From the NCBI RefSeq assembly GCF_007754425.1, contig NZ_CP037452.1, forward strand, positions 2,579,164-2,643,163: DNA of 64,000 bases, in the 5' to 3' direction. Source of the stretch: Gimesia fumaroli (GTDB lineage Bacteria; Planctomycetota; Planctomycetia; Planctomycetales; Planctomycetaceae). Shown piece after piece: positions 17,617 to 26,963 of this stretch. The notes beneath the pieces are model-generated. The model searched no databases, had not been told where the DNA came from, and worked only from the letters and a program-made list of their open reading frames with translations. The translations under genes were made by a program, and so were the position numbers. How positions within the stretch are numbered: the first letter of the stretch is position 1; each line of letters starts with the position of its first letter.

Positions 17617-19422
17617 TTAAAACAGCAACGATGGTTTAATGATCAGAACCAGTCCCAGCAGAAGAATGACAACGCCGCTGAAGAGTTTGAGATACCGCCC
17701 TTGCGTCTCCTGCAATTTGTGACGGCCCAGCGTGACCACCACAATCGTGACCATGATGGTATCGTCCAGCATATAGGCCACGATATACAGGCAGAGGTAC
17801 GAGTACGATTTCCAGGCAGGGTAGTTCTGCATGGTGAGGATTTCCGTATAGAGAGCGGGCAGTCCAGCGGTGCAGAGCAGTTCGATGATATTGACCAGCA
17901 CGGCGAGAATCGACGCACCGATGATGGCTCCGGTCAGATTCTCGGCGTTGACAATCCGCCGCATGCGGGCGTAGAGTCCGGGCTTAGCCCATTCGGGAAT
18001 CGAAAGCGAGATCCCTTTTTTAAATGCGAAATAATCTTTGACGTGAATCAATCCGATCATCACGGCAAAGAGTCCCAGCAGAAACTGCACTGTCGGCAGA
18101 TAACCAATTAGTAAAAACACATTGAGCCAGGCCGCCATAAATGCCAGATACGCCAGTCCGCTGATCAGAACAAACGTGCCCGCGACTGCGACAATTTTAG
18201 CGCGACTCTTCAGGTTCACCAGCAACGACAGCAAAAACAGCAACACCCACATGGCGCAGGGATTAAACCCGTCCACCAGGCCGATTAAAAAAGTAAAAGC
18301 CGGCATTCCTAACCGGCTTTGGCTTAACTCTCCGAGAAAGGGAACCTCGATGGTGTCCCCCTCTTCTAACGCGGGAGGGGGCTGTTTTTCGCCTGCCACC
18401 ACCGGCGGCTGACCAAAGGGGAGTGGTGGCGGGCTGGAATCACCGCCCGGGATCGGGGGAAGCCCCTCATCGGAGGGTAGGGCTGGCGGGGGAGGATCTA
18501 ACGCATCATCGTCTGCCAAACTGGCCAGCTGACTCGCCAGGAGCAGGCTGGCGGTTTGCGTGATGCTATGCGTGTCCACACGCGCACTTAAGACGAGGGG
18601 TTGAACTGGAACGGGTCTGACCGCCAGTGTGGGAGCGTTAATCGCATCGGGCGCTTTCAGTGCAGGCGGTCGGTTCAGCTGGTTTGTGCTGCTGGAACTC
18701 TGATTTTCATCTGCCGGCTTTGCTTTTGGTTTCTCTTTCGGGCAGGCCTTCGTCCAGAACTGCATGGTCTCTTCCAGCTTCTGGCCCGTCGATTGTTCAC
18801 TGACCCAGCCGACGATCAATTTGTTGCAGAAGTGGAAGACGGGCACGCTAACGGCTTGTTTTCCGTAACGCTCCGATAGTTTCTGAACCCGTTCCCGCGC
18901 GCTGTTATCGCTGACGATATCATAGATCTTGTATTGAAAGACCGGATATTGCTCTTTGAGCAGAGGCAGGAACTCTTTGGCGGCTGCACATTTGGCACAG
19001 CCAGTTCTGGTATAGATGGAGACCGTTAACAGGGACTGGATTCGTGTGTCTGTTGTTTCATCGGGTTTGAGTTTTCTGAGCAGATAATTACACCCATACA
19101 GTGCCGGGGTTTCGGCGGTTTCCAGATGAAAATACTTTAAAATCTGCTGAAAGCGTTCGTCATGCTTTTTATCTTCATCAAGATTGTGAATATGGAGTTT
19201 GATGTGCCCGTTTTTTTCCGCGAACGCTTTGACTCGCTTGATGACCTGCGTATTCTCTTCATCGTCGTTACGGATGAAGAGTTCCAGCGACGCACATCGC
19301 GGTTCCTCTGAGAAAGCAGGCTGGGCACCCGCGAACTGGGAGAGCAGGATCAGGCCGAGAAAAAGGAGTCTCAGCAAATGCTGGTTTGGTCTGACGAATT
19401 CAATGATTGACGCGTTCCTCAT
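17617..19422 (-). CDS. Glutaredoxin-like / CcdA-DsbD-like membrane fusion protein
   Basis: 601 residues. A signal peptide (about 1-37) is followed by a thioredoxin-like domain lacking CxxC (about 44-120), a glutaredoxin-like domain with a C142-AKC-145 redox pair (about 132-225), a Pro/Ser/Asp-rich linker (about 235-370), and about six membrane helices (375-600). The membrane part has GFNPCAMW near residue 387 and IELLCTAGLP further on, one cysteine each, as expected for CcdA/DsbD-type electron carriers that pass electrons across the inner membrane. It probably moves reducing power from the cytoplasm to its own periplasmic redox domain, perhaps for cytochrome or disulfide maintenance. It sits among genes for secreted CxxCH proteins, which fits but does not prove that role. 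Confidence 0.82.
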   Translation of the reverse strand: MRNASIIEFVRPNQHLLRLLFLGLILLSQFAGAQPAFSEEPRCASLELFIRNDDEENTQVIKRVKAFAEKNGHIKLHIHNLDEDKKHDERFQQILKYFHLETAETPALYGCNYLLRKLKPDETTDTRIQSLLTVSIYTRTGCAKCAAAKEFLPLLKEQYPVFQYKIYDIVSDNSARERVQKLSERYGKQAVSVPVFHFCNKLIVGWVSEQSTGQKLEETMQFWTKACPKEKPKAKPADENQSSSSTNQLNRPPALKAPDAINAPTLAVRPVPVQPLVLSARVDTHSITQTASLLLASQLASLADDDALDPPPPALPSDEGLPPIPGGDSSPPPLPFGQPPVVAGEKQPPPALEEGDTIEVPFLGELSQSRLGMPAFTFLIGLVDGFNPCAMWVLLFLLSLLVNLKSRAKIVAVAGTFVLISGLAYLAFMAAWLNVFLLIGYLPTVQFLLGLFAVMIGLIHVKDYFAFKKGISLSIPEWAKPGLYARMRRIVNAENLTGAIIGASILAVLVNIIELLCTAGLPALYTEILTMQNYPAWKSYSYLCLYIVAYMLDDTIMVTIVVVTLGRHKLQETQGRYLKLFSGVVILLLGLVLIIKPSLLF

Positions 19423-19473
19423 GATCCTCTATTTCCAGAAAATAATCGGTCTCTTCCAGTGATGGCTTTATTA

Positions 19474-19502
19474 TTCACTTTGGTACCCGTGTGGTCTATA
19501 CT
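19474..19502 (+). promoter_or_regulatory. Candidate sigma70 promoter for pair 2
   Basis: TTCACT at 19474-19479, a 17-base spacer and TATACT at 19497-19502, about 115 bases upstream of the DUF1549 gene at 19617. The -35 box matches the consensus at only four of six positions. Confidence 0.35.
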
Positions 19503-19616
19503 CAAGTGTGAAAAATGAGAACGCTGAGCTAGGAAATGCCGCCGTGCGTATTTACACTAGAGTAATCAGGCGTTGATTGGATTCCGTGTCAGATTTAGTT
19601 GCTTTGATGATTTATC

Positions 19617-22600
19617 ATGAGTTGGAGTATGCGCGATATGAGACTCAGTATAGTGATCGCTGTTTGCTTTTGTTTTCGGGGGGCTGGTGCATTTGCAGAA
19701 GCTCCCGTCGAGTTCAATCGCGACATACGTCCGATTCTGTCGGACAAATGTTTTGCCTGCCATGGACCGGATGAAAAGACGCGTGAAGCCGATCTGCGAC
19801 TGGATGATCGTGAGGCGGCCCTCGCAGATTTAGGTGGGCATCGTGCGATTGTCGAAGGTAAAGCGGAAGAGAGTGAACTCGTGCGGCGGATCATCGCCAC
19901 CGATGAAAGTGAATTGATGCCGCCCGCGGATCACGACAAGCCGCTTACCAAAGCCGAGATTGAACTGTTGCGAAACTGGATCAATCAGGGCGCACAATAC
20001 CAGCAACACTGGTCGTTGACGCCGCTGGTGCGTCCGGATGTTCCGGCAAAGACAGCCGCTGCGACAGTGAATCCCGTTGATGGCTTTATCCAGCGCAAAC
20101 TGAAACAGGAAGGGTTTGCACCGAGTCCGACCGCTGATCCGCGCACTCTGGTTCGGCGTCTCTCTTTTGATCTGACCGGTCTGCCACCAGAGCCATCGGT
20201 GGTTGCCGCGTTTGCAGCAGATCCGAGCGAGGAAGCGTATTCCCGGTTGGTGGATCAATATTTGAATTCTCCTCATTTTGGCGAACGGATGGCGTTGTAC
20301 TGGCTGGATCTGGTGCGGTATGCGGATACGCTGGGCTACCACGGAGATCAGGTTCAGAGTGTCTCGCCTTACCGGGATTATGTAATCAACGCGTTCAACA
20401 GTAATAAACCGTTTGATGAATTTACGACCGAGCAACTGGCCGGCGATCTCTTACCGGATGCAACACTCTGGCAGAAAGTGGCATCCACTTATAACCGCTT
20501 GAATCGCGCTTCGGCGGAAGGGGGCGTTCAACCCAAGGAATATCTGGCAAAGTACTCCGCGGACCGGGTGCGTACGACGGGCGCGGTCTGGCTCGGTTCA
20601 ACGCTGGGCTGTGCGGAGTGCCACGATCATAAATTTGATCCATTTACAACAAAAGACTTTTATCGCTTCGCTGCCTTTTTTGCCGACATTAAAGAGCAGG
20701 GAATTGTGAGTGGCGCGAACCACGTCGCCAAACTTCAGGTGCCGACCGAAGCGCAGGCAAAACGCACGCAGGAGCTGGATGTCTCGCTCAAACAGGCGGA
20801 AACCGAATTTGCGAAAACGACTCCCGAACTGCAGGCGGACCGAAGCAGGTGGGAGCAGGAGATCAAGTCAGGCACCGACCGCTGGACGGTCTGGAAGCCG
20901 AAACAGGTTCGCTCGGAAGGAGGCGCGACACTCAAAGTGCTGGAGGACGGTTCGGTGCTGGCGAGTGGAAAGAATCCGAAGCATGATGTGTATGTCCTCG
21001 AATTCAGTGACAGTAAACTTCCTGGTGACGAGCCGTTTGCTCTGCGAATAGAGTTGTTGCCCGATATCTCACTGCCTCAACAGGGGCCGGGACGTGCCGG
21101 CAATGGGAATTTGGTTCTGAACGGAGTGGAAATGACGGTTAATGATGCACCGGTAAAATGGCAGAAAGCGACGGCTTCCCATTCTCAAGGCAATCATTCA
21201 CCCGAATATGTTATCAATGGGCATAAGAATGGCTGGGCGATTCTGCCACACATCGGAAAACGCCAGCAAATGCTTCTGACAGGAAAGCTGACCGAGCCCA
21301 AAAACGGGAAGCCGGAAACAGAGGAGTCCAATACCGAAGAGCCTGCGAAGAAAGAGGATGATAAGAACACCTGTGAGATTCGTCTGGTTCAGAATTTTGT
21401 CGCAGGTCATAACCTGGGACGTTTTCGGATTTCGTTTTCAACAAACGTCGATATCAGTAAACCGGGGGTTTCTGCTTCCGAACAGCTTCAGGAACTCGTT
21501 ACACTTCCGGCTGAAAAACGGACAGCGGAACAGCAGAAGCAGATCGACGCTGCGTTCCGTGAGGCGACGCCGTTATTGAGCAAAGAACGCGCGCAGTTGG
21601 CACAGTTACGAAAAGAGAAAGATCACTTAGAAAAAAGCATTGTGACGACATTAGCGACGTCGGCGACGAAGCCGCGCACGATGCAGGTGCTGCCGCGCGG
21701 TAACTGGATGGACGATTCAGGAGAGATTGTTGAGCCGGGGGTACCACATTTTCTGTCGCAGATCAAAGTCGCTGAAAACACGCGTCCGACGCGTTTGGAT
21801 CTGGCACGCTGGATGACCGCACGCGACAATCCGCTGGTCGCACGCACGTTTGTGAATCGACTGTGGATGCTGATGTTCGGTCAGGGTCTGGCCCGTTCGG
21901 TGGATGACCTGGGTTCACAGGGAGAAATGCCCACGCATCCCGAACTGCTCGACTGGCTGGCGACTGAATTTGTGGAAAGCGGCTGGGATGTCAAGCACAT
22001 GCTGCGTCTGATTGTGACGTCAAAAACGTATCAGCAGTCTTCGGCGTTGCCAGCAGCGCTGCGCGAACGCGATCCTTATAACCGGCTCTATGCCCGGCAG
22101 TCGCGCTGGCGGCTGGAAGCGGAAATGATTCGTGATAATGCCCTCGCATTGAGCGGGCTGTTGAATGAGGAAATCGGGGGCGTGAGTGCCAAACCATATC
22201 AGCCGGCGGGATACTGGGCGCAGTTGAATTTCCCCAAACGAACCTATCAGCAGGATAACGGTCCACAGCAGTATCGGCGTGGCTTATATACCCACTGGCA
22301 GCGGACGTTCCTGCACCCGAGTTTGCTGGCCTTTGATGCGCCGGCCCGTGAAGAATGTACGGCGCGGCGGCCCCGCTCGAATACGCCTTTGCAGTCACTG
22401 GTGTTGTTGAACGATCCGACGTTTGTTGAATCGGCGCGCGTGTTGGCGACGCGTCTTTTGAAGGAAAGTCCCCAGCCGGAATTTGAAGCACGATTGAACT
22501 GGCTCACGCAGCAGACGTTAATGCGTGCGCCCCGTGATGACGAAAAAACGCTGTTGAAATCACTGTATGAAGAAGATTTGAAACTTTACCAAACACAACA

Positions 22601-22733
22601 GGCAGAAGCGGAACGCATTTTGTCCGTCGGTCTGGCCAAACCGTCTGGCGACATCGATCCCGCTGAGCTGGCGGCCTGGACCAGCGTGGCGCGGGCGGTT
22701 CTGAATCTGCATGAAACGATCACACGATATTAA
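19617..22733 (+). CDS. PSCyt1-DUF1549-DUF1553 secreted protein (pair 2)
   Basis: 1,038 residues with a signal peptide (to about GAFAEA). ATGs at 19629 and 19638 are also possible starts. It has the full planctomycete architecture: PSCyt1 with FNRDIRPILSDKCFACHG (C45-H49) and the ELMPP ligand region typical of class I cytochrome c; DUF1549 with a second motif, GCAECHDHKFDPF (C332-H336); a middle beta-rich region with a coiled-coil-like stretch (about 620-680); and DUF1553 with DLARWMTARDNPLVARTFVN and THPELLDWLATEF. The reaction is unknown. The DUF1501 partner starts 12 bases after the stop. It is longer than pairs 1 and 3 because of the middle insertion. Confidence 0.94.
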   Translation: MSWSMRDMRLSIVIAVCFCFRGAGAFAEAPVEFNRDIRPILSDKCFACHGPDEKTREADLRLDDREAALADLGGHRAIVEGKAEESELVRRIIATDESELMPPADHDKPLTKAEIELLRNWINQGAQYQQHWSLTPLVRPDVPAKTAAATVNPVDGFIQRKLKQEGFAPSPTADPRTLVRRLSFDLTGLPPEPSVVAAFAADPSEEAYSRLVDQYLNSPHFGERMALYWLDLVRYADTLGYHGDQVQSVSPYRDYVINAFNSNKPFDEFTTEQLAGDLLPDATLWQKVASTYNRLNRASAEGGVQPKEYLAKYSADRVRTTGAVWLGSTLGCAECHDHKFDPFTTKDFYRFAAFFADIKEQGIVSGANHVAKLQVPTEAQAKRTQELDVSLKQAETEFAKTTPELQADRSRWEQEIKSGTDRWTVWKPKQVRSEGGATLKVLEDGSVLASGKNPKHDVYVLEFSDSKLPGDEPFALRIELLPDISLPQQGPGRAGNGNLVLNGVEMTVNDAPVKWQKATASHSQGNHSPEYVINGHKNGWAILPHIGKRQQMLLTGKLTEPKNGKPETEESNTEEPAKKEDDKNTCEIRLVQNFVAGHNLGRFRISFSTNVDISKPGVSASEQLQELVTLPAEKRTAEQQKQIDAAFREATPLLSKERAQLAQLRKEKDHLEKSIVTTLATSATKPRTMQVLPRGNWMDDSGEIVEPGVPHFLSQIKVAENTRPTRLDLARWMTARDNPLVARTFVNRLWMLMFGQGLARSVDDLGSQGEMPTHPELLDWLATEFVESGWDVKHMLRLIVTSKTYQQSSALPAALRERDPYNRLYARQSRWRLEAEMIRDNALALSGLLNEEIGGVSAKPYQPAGYWAQLNFPKRTYQQDNGPQQYRRGLYTHWQRTFLHPSLLAFDAPAREECTARRPRSNTPLQSLVLLNDPTFVESARVLATRLLKESPQPEFEARLNWLTQQTLMRAPRDDEKTLLKSLYEEDLKLYQTQQAEAERILSVGLAKPSGDIDPAELAAWTSVARAVLNLHETITRY

Positions 22734-22745
22734 GGCGCTTTCAAT

Positions 22746-24152
22746 ATGTCTGACTTTTATTCTTCACGACGCAGTTTTCTCCGTCAATCGGCACTGGGCA
22801 TTGGACCAGCGGCTCTGCTGTCGCTGTTGTCTCGCGATGCGGGTGCCAGCGATCTCGGGCAGGGTGTGATTTCGAAGCCGCACTTTAAGCCGCGCGTCAA
22901 GCGGGTGATCCATCTCTGTATGGCGGGCGGGCCTTCGCACCTGGAAACGTTTGACGATAAACCGACGTTACGCGAGATGCATGGCAAGCCGATGCCCGAA
23001 TCGCTGACCAAAGGGCAGCAGGTGGCGCAGCTGCAGGGACGCGAGCTCAAATGTTTCGCACCGCAGTTTGAGTTTACCAGTTTCGGTGAAAGCGGCCAGC
23101 GGATCTGTTCACAGTTTCCCAACATCGGTTCGGTGGCCGACGACTTGTGCATCATTCGATCGATGTATACCGACCAGATCAATCATGACCCCGCGCATAC
23201 GCTGTTCAATACCGGTTCTTCCCAGGCGGGCCGTCCGAGTATGGGCTCGTGGTTGTTGTATGGACTGGGACAGGAATGCGATAATCTTCCCGGCTATGTC
23301 GTCTTGACCAGCGTGGGGAAAGGGGGGCAGGCCCAGCCGATCGCCGCACGTCAGTGGCACAGCGGTTTTCTGCCTTCGCGTTTTCAGGGCGTTCAGTTTC
23401 AAGCCACCGGGGCGCCGGTGTTGTATCTGAATCGACCGGAGGGCGTCACGATGCAGCAGCAGCGCCGGCTCGTGGATACGGTCAATCAGTTGAATCGGGG
23501 CTTCGATGATCTAGTGCACGATCCCGAAATTGCCACACGCATCGGCCAATACGAAATGGCATTTCGCATGCAGACCAGTGTGCCGGGTTTGATGGATCTG
23601 AAAAATGAATCGAAGGAAACGATGTCAGCCTATGGAACCGAAGGGGGCGACGGCACGTACGCCTCAAATTGTCTGCTGGCGCGAAGACTGCTCGAACGGG
23701 GCGTCCGCTTTGTGCAGCTCTATCACCGGGCATGGGACCATCATGGCGGGATTAAACGTTCGATCGAGATCACAGCCAAAGAAGTCGATCAGGCGACCGC
23801 GGCTCTGATTAAAGATCTGAAACAGCGGGGCCTGTATGATGACACACTGATCGTCTTCGGCGGCGAATTCGGCAGAACGCCGATGGCTCAGGGGACCGGT
23901 CGCGATCATCATATCAAAGGCTTTTCGATGGTGCTGGGAGGCGGCGCCGTCCAAGGGGGTAAGAGTTTTGGCACGACTGACGATTTCGGTTATGCGGCTG
24001 CAGAAAATCCGGTCCATGTGCGTGACTTTCATGCGACGTTGCTGCATCTGTTCGGCATCGATCACCGGCGGTTCAGTTACAAATTCCAGGGCCTCGATTT
24101 CCGTCTCACCGGTGTGGAAGAAGCACACGTCATCAAAGACATTATCGCGTAA
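22746..24152 (+). CDS. DUF1501 secreted protein (pair 2)
   Basis: 468 residues. A good Tat leader is seen (SRRSFLRQSALG). Family stretches: CMAGGPSHLETFDDKP near residue 60, RFVQLYHRAWDHHGG about 325-340, GGEFGRTPMAQGTGRDHHIKG about 375-395, and a C-terminal H-A-T-L-L-H-L-F-G. The fold is the alkaline phosphatase/sulfatase superfamily and the substrate is unknown. It lies 12 bases downstream of its DUF1549 partner and is certainly co-transcribed. It converges with the SDR gene, with only 15 bases between the stops, so transcription from the two sides may overlap. Confidence 0.93.
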   Translation: MSDFYSSRRSFLRQSALGIGPAALLSLLSRDAGASDLGQGVISKPHFKPRVKRVIHLCMAGGPSHLETFDDKPTLREMHGKPMPESLTKGQQVAQLQGRELKCFAPQFEFTSFGESGQRICSQFPNIGSVADDLCIIRSMYTDQINHDPAHTLFNTGSSQAGRPSMGSWLLYGLGQECDNLPGYVVLTSVGKGGQAQPIAARQWHSGFLPSRFQGVQFQATGAPVLYLNRPEGVTMQQQRRLVDTVNQLNRGFDDLVHDPEIATRIGQYEMAFRMQTSVPGLMDLKNESKETMSAYGTEGGDGTYASNCLLARRLLERGVRFVQLYHRAWDHHGGIKRSIEITAKEVDQATAALIKDLKQRGLYDDTLIVFGGEFGRTPMAQGTGRDHHIKGFSMVLGGGAVQGGKSFGTTDDFGYAAAENPVHVRDFHATLLHLFGIDHRRFSYKFQGLDFRLTGVEEAHVIKDIIA

Positions 24153-24167
24153 TCGTTCGCGACAATC

Positions 24168-24941
24168 TCAAGGCAGCATGCAGCGACCGCCGCTGATGAC
24201 GAGCGTCTGTCCCGTGGTGAAGCTGCTTTCATCGGACAGCAGAAATGACACCATCGACGCGACCTCCGAAACTTCACCCATCCGTGGAATTGGCGTGGCC
24301 TCGATGATTTTATCGAGGTCGTCCTGGTTGACGCCTGTCAGGATTTCGGTGTCGATCAATCCGGGGGCGACCGCGTTGACTCGGATATTGTCTTTCGCCC
24401 AGGCGACCGCAGTACTCTGTGTGAACGAGACCACGCCCGCTTTACTGACGGCATACGCGATCGACATCGGACGCGGCTGCAGACCGGAGAGCGAACTCAT
24501 ATTCACGATGCGACCAAAGTTGTTTTTGAGCATGCCTTCCTTCACACGCCAGGTGACCAGAAACGTTCCCGTCAGATTCACATCCAGCATCTGCCGCCAG
24601 TCGTTTTCCGTTAATTCCCTGTGCGACTGATAAATGAAGATTCCCGAATTGTTCACCAGCAACTCAACGGGCCCCCAGTTTGATTCGATCTCCCCGACCA
24701 TGCGATCCACGTCCTGGCTGTCGGAGACATCAGCCTGCACGAGCATGCCCGTTCCACCGGCTGCTTCGATCTGCTTCAGTGTTTCCTGTGCATCTTCCTG
24801 ACCGCTGCGATAATTAATGGCGACACGGGCGCCCTCTTGCGCAAGACGCAAACAGCAGGCTCGACCGATGCCGCGGGAACCTCCGGTCACCAGGGCGACA
24901 CGGTTTTGAAAACGAGCAGGATGAAAATTCGATTCGGACAT
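24168..24941 (-). CDS. SDR-family oxidoreductase, FabG-like
   Basis: 257 residues, the classical short-chain dehydrogenase size. The NAD(P) site TGGSRGIG (19-26), NNSG (97-100), the catalytic S150 in VNMSSLSG, and Y163-x-x-x-K167 in YAVSKAG are all present, and APGLIDTEI follows. An Arg after the second Gly (SRG) and NYRSG in beta2 suggest NADPH. The sequence is close to 3-oxoacyl-ACP reductases and glucose-1-dehydrogenase-like enzymes; the substrate is not decidable. It is a cytoplasmic single gene on the minus strand between two plus-strand DUF1549 units, with no visible functional tie to them. Confidence 0.93.
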   Translation of the reverse strand: MSESNFHPARFQNRVALVTGGSRGIGRACCLRLAQEGARVAINYRSGQEDAQETLKQIEAAGGTGMLVQADVSDSQDVDRMVGEIESNWGPVELLVNNSGIFIYQSHRELTENDWRQMLDVNLTGTFLVTWRVKEGMLKNNFGRIVNMSSLSGLQPRPMSIAYAVSKAGVVSFTQSTAVAWAKDNIRVNAVAPGLIDTEILTGVNQDDLDKIIEATPIPRMGEVSEVASMVSFLLSDESSFTTGQTLVISGGRCMLP

Positions 24942-25138
24942 GATGGCTCTCTGATCTCGGTGTGTGCGATTGGAAGCGGCTTTAATTCTGCGTCAGGTTT
25001 ATTTGATGATATCGCTCAAGAGTCGTTCGTTCTACTGATGCTCAGTGGATATCAGCGATCTCGGTCTAAGTCTGGATTCCGGCGTGATTTCGACCTGTGA
25101 GGGAAATGCTGAAAAAAGGGATGAATGCAGAGATTTTG

Positions 25139-25167
25139 TTGAAATGAGCGCCAAGTTTCGATAGAAT
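25139..25167 (+). promoter_or_regulatory. Sigma70-type promoter for pair 3
   Basis: TTGAAA at 25139-25144, exactly 17 bases, then TAGAAT at 25162-25167. It lies about 75 bases before the chosen start of the DUF1549 gene. Confidence 0.55.
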
Positions 25168-25240
25168 AAACAGACTCCGATATATGGCCGCTCCTGCTTC
25201 GGTCCCTACTTGCTTAACCCTACCTAAACTGCGTGACCTT

Positions 25241-26920
25241 ATGAGATTACGTTCCATCCCACAACTGGTTTTCTGCAAGGTCATCCTTGTTGCCGGATCG
25301 GTTTCCGCTTTCTCTGCCGAAGTACCACTACATCAACAGATCGATTCTTTGATTGGCGGGGGGAATCAGCAGTTCGAAAAAGAGGCAGCACCTCTCGCAG
25401 ACGATGCCACGTTTTTGCGGCGGGTCAGACTCGATCTCACCGGAACCATTCCGACCGTTGAAGAAGTACAAGCTTTTTTAGCCGACACAACACCGGAAAA
25501 ACGGACGTTGTTAGTCGATCGGCTACTGGCATCACCCGAACATGCGCGGCGGATGCAATATGTGTTCGACACGATGCTAATGGAACGCCGTCGCGACAAA
25601 CATGTGCCTGCCGCTGAGTGGCGGAACTATCTGCGAAAATCATTTTTGGAAAACAAACCCTGGGACACGCTGGTTCAGGAAATGCTAACGGTTGACGGCA
25701 CCGATGAGAAAACACGACCGGCGGCCAAGTTTCTGCTTGATCGGGAATTGAAAGCCGAAGTCGTGACCCGCGATCTGGGGCGGCTGTTTCTGGGGCGCGA
25801 TCTGGAATGTGCGCAGTGTCATAATCATCCGAATGTGAATGATTATCTGCAGCGGCACTATCACGGCTTGAATGCCTTTTTGAGCCGCAGTTATCTCTTC
25901 AAAGATCCCAAGACAAAGAAAATGACGATCGGCGAAAAAGCCGAAGGGCTGGTGACCTTTACCTCGGTGTTTACAAACGAAGAAGGAAAGACGGCGCCGC
26001 GGATGCTGGACCTGCCGGAAATTCCTGACCCGGAGAAAAAGAAAGTACTCTACAAAGTCAAACCGGCCAAAAATGTACGTTCGGTGCCCGTTTACAGTCG
26101 CCGTTTGCAGTTAGCCGATGCGATGACGAACCCGGCCAATCTCGCTTTTCAGCAGAACATTGTGAACCGCTTGTGGGCGATGATGATGGGGCGCGGCTTT
26201 GTGGAACCGCTCGATATGTGGCACGCCGACAATCCCCCCTCGCACCCCAAGGTATTGGCTCTGCTGACAAAAGCATTTCAGGAACACGACAGTGACATGC
26301 GATTCCTGTTGCGTGAACTGGCACTGTCAAAAACCTATCAGCGCAGCAGTCATGTTTCTGCAGACGCGGAATTTCCTGAAGAAGTCAATTTTGGCGTGGG
26401 GTTGTTAAAACCGCTCTCTCCTGAGCAGCTCGCCTGGGCGATGATGCAGGCCACCGGTGTGACCGAGAAAACGCTGGCCAGCGTGAAAGCAAAGCAGGTC
26501 AAAGAGGACGCCAAAAAAGGGACAAAGCAAGCAGACGATCCACAGTGGCAGGAAGAAAAACTGCACGAGGCATTAAAAGGAAATGTGACTTCCTTCGTCA
26601 CCACGTTTGGGAAGGTGGGCGCACAATCTTCGCGTTTTGACGCTTCGGCGAATCAGGCTTTATTCCTGTTAAACGGGCCGCTGGTGCAATCCTGGTTAAC
26701 GCCCTCCGGTACGAACTTAACGGCCCGACTGAAGAAACTGAAAACAGCGCCCGAAATTGCGGAAGCTCTGTATCTCGCCGTCTTTTCGCGTTTACCCGAG
26801 CAGACAGAAATCGAACAGGTGGCGGCGTACCTGAAAGTCAGCCAGGATCAACCTGATCAGGGTTTACCCCAACTGGTCTGGGCGGCGTTGTCGTCCGATG
26901 AATTCCGCTTTAATCATTAA
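25241..26920 (+). CDS. DUF1549/DUF1553 secreted protein (pair 3)
   Basis: 559 residues from the ATG at 25241, chosen because it gives a clean signal peptide (MRLRSIPQLV... ending FSAE). An in-frame ATG at 25184 would place 19 residues before it. This is the shortest of the three DUF1549 proteins. It lacks an N-terminal haem module and has a single CxxCH in DLECAQCHNHPNV (C190-H194). DUF1549 (about 28-240) is followed by DUF1553 with RLQLADAMTNPANLAFQQN and SHPKVLALLTKAF. The reaction is unknown. It heads an operon with the DUF1501 gene 43 bases downstream and the WD40 gene after it. Confidence 0.92.
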   Translation: MRLRSIPQLVFCKVILVAGSVSAFSAEVPLHQQIDSLIGGGNQQFEKEAAPLADDATFLRRVRLDLTGTIPTVEEVQAFLADTTPEKRTLLVDRLLASPEHARRMQYVFDTMLMERRRDKHVPAAEWRNYLRKSFLENKPWDTLVQEMLTVDGTDEKTRPAAKFLLDRELKAEVVTRDLGRLFLGRDLECAQCHNHPNVNDYLQRHYHGLNAFLSRSYLFKDPKTKKMTIGEKAEGLVTFTSVFTNEEGKTAPRMLDLPEIPDPEKKKVLYKVKPAKNVRSVPVYSRRLQLADAMTNPANLAFQQNIVNRLWAMMMGRGFVEPLDMWHADNPPSHPKVLALLTKAFQEHDSDMRFLLRELALSKTYQRSSHVSADAEFPEEVNFGVGLLKPLSPEQLAWAMMQATGVTEKTLASVKAKQVKEDAKKGTKQADDPQWQEEKLHEALKGNVTSFVTTFGKVGAQSSRFDASANQALFLLNGPLVQSWLTPSGTNLTARLKKLKTAPEIAEALYLAVFSRLPEQTEIEQVAAYLKVSQDQPDQGLPQLVWAALSSDEFRFNH

Positions 26921-26963
26921 GACTTTTCAATGTGTTCCTGCTTGACAGGCAGAAGGACTGACA

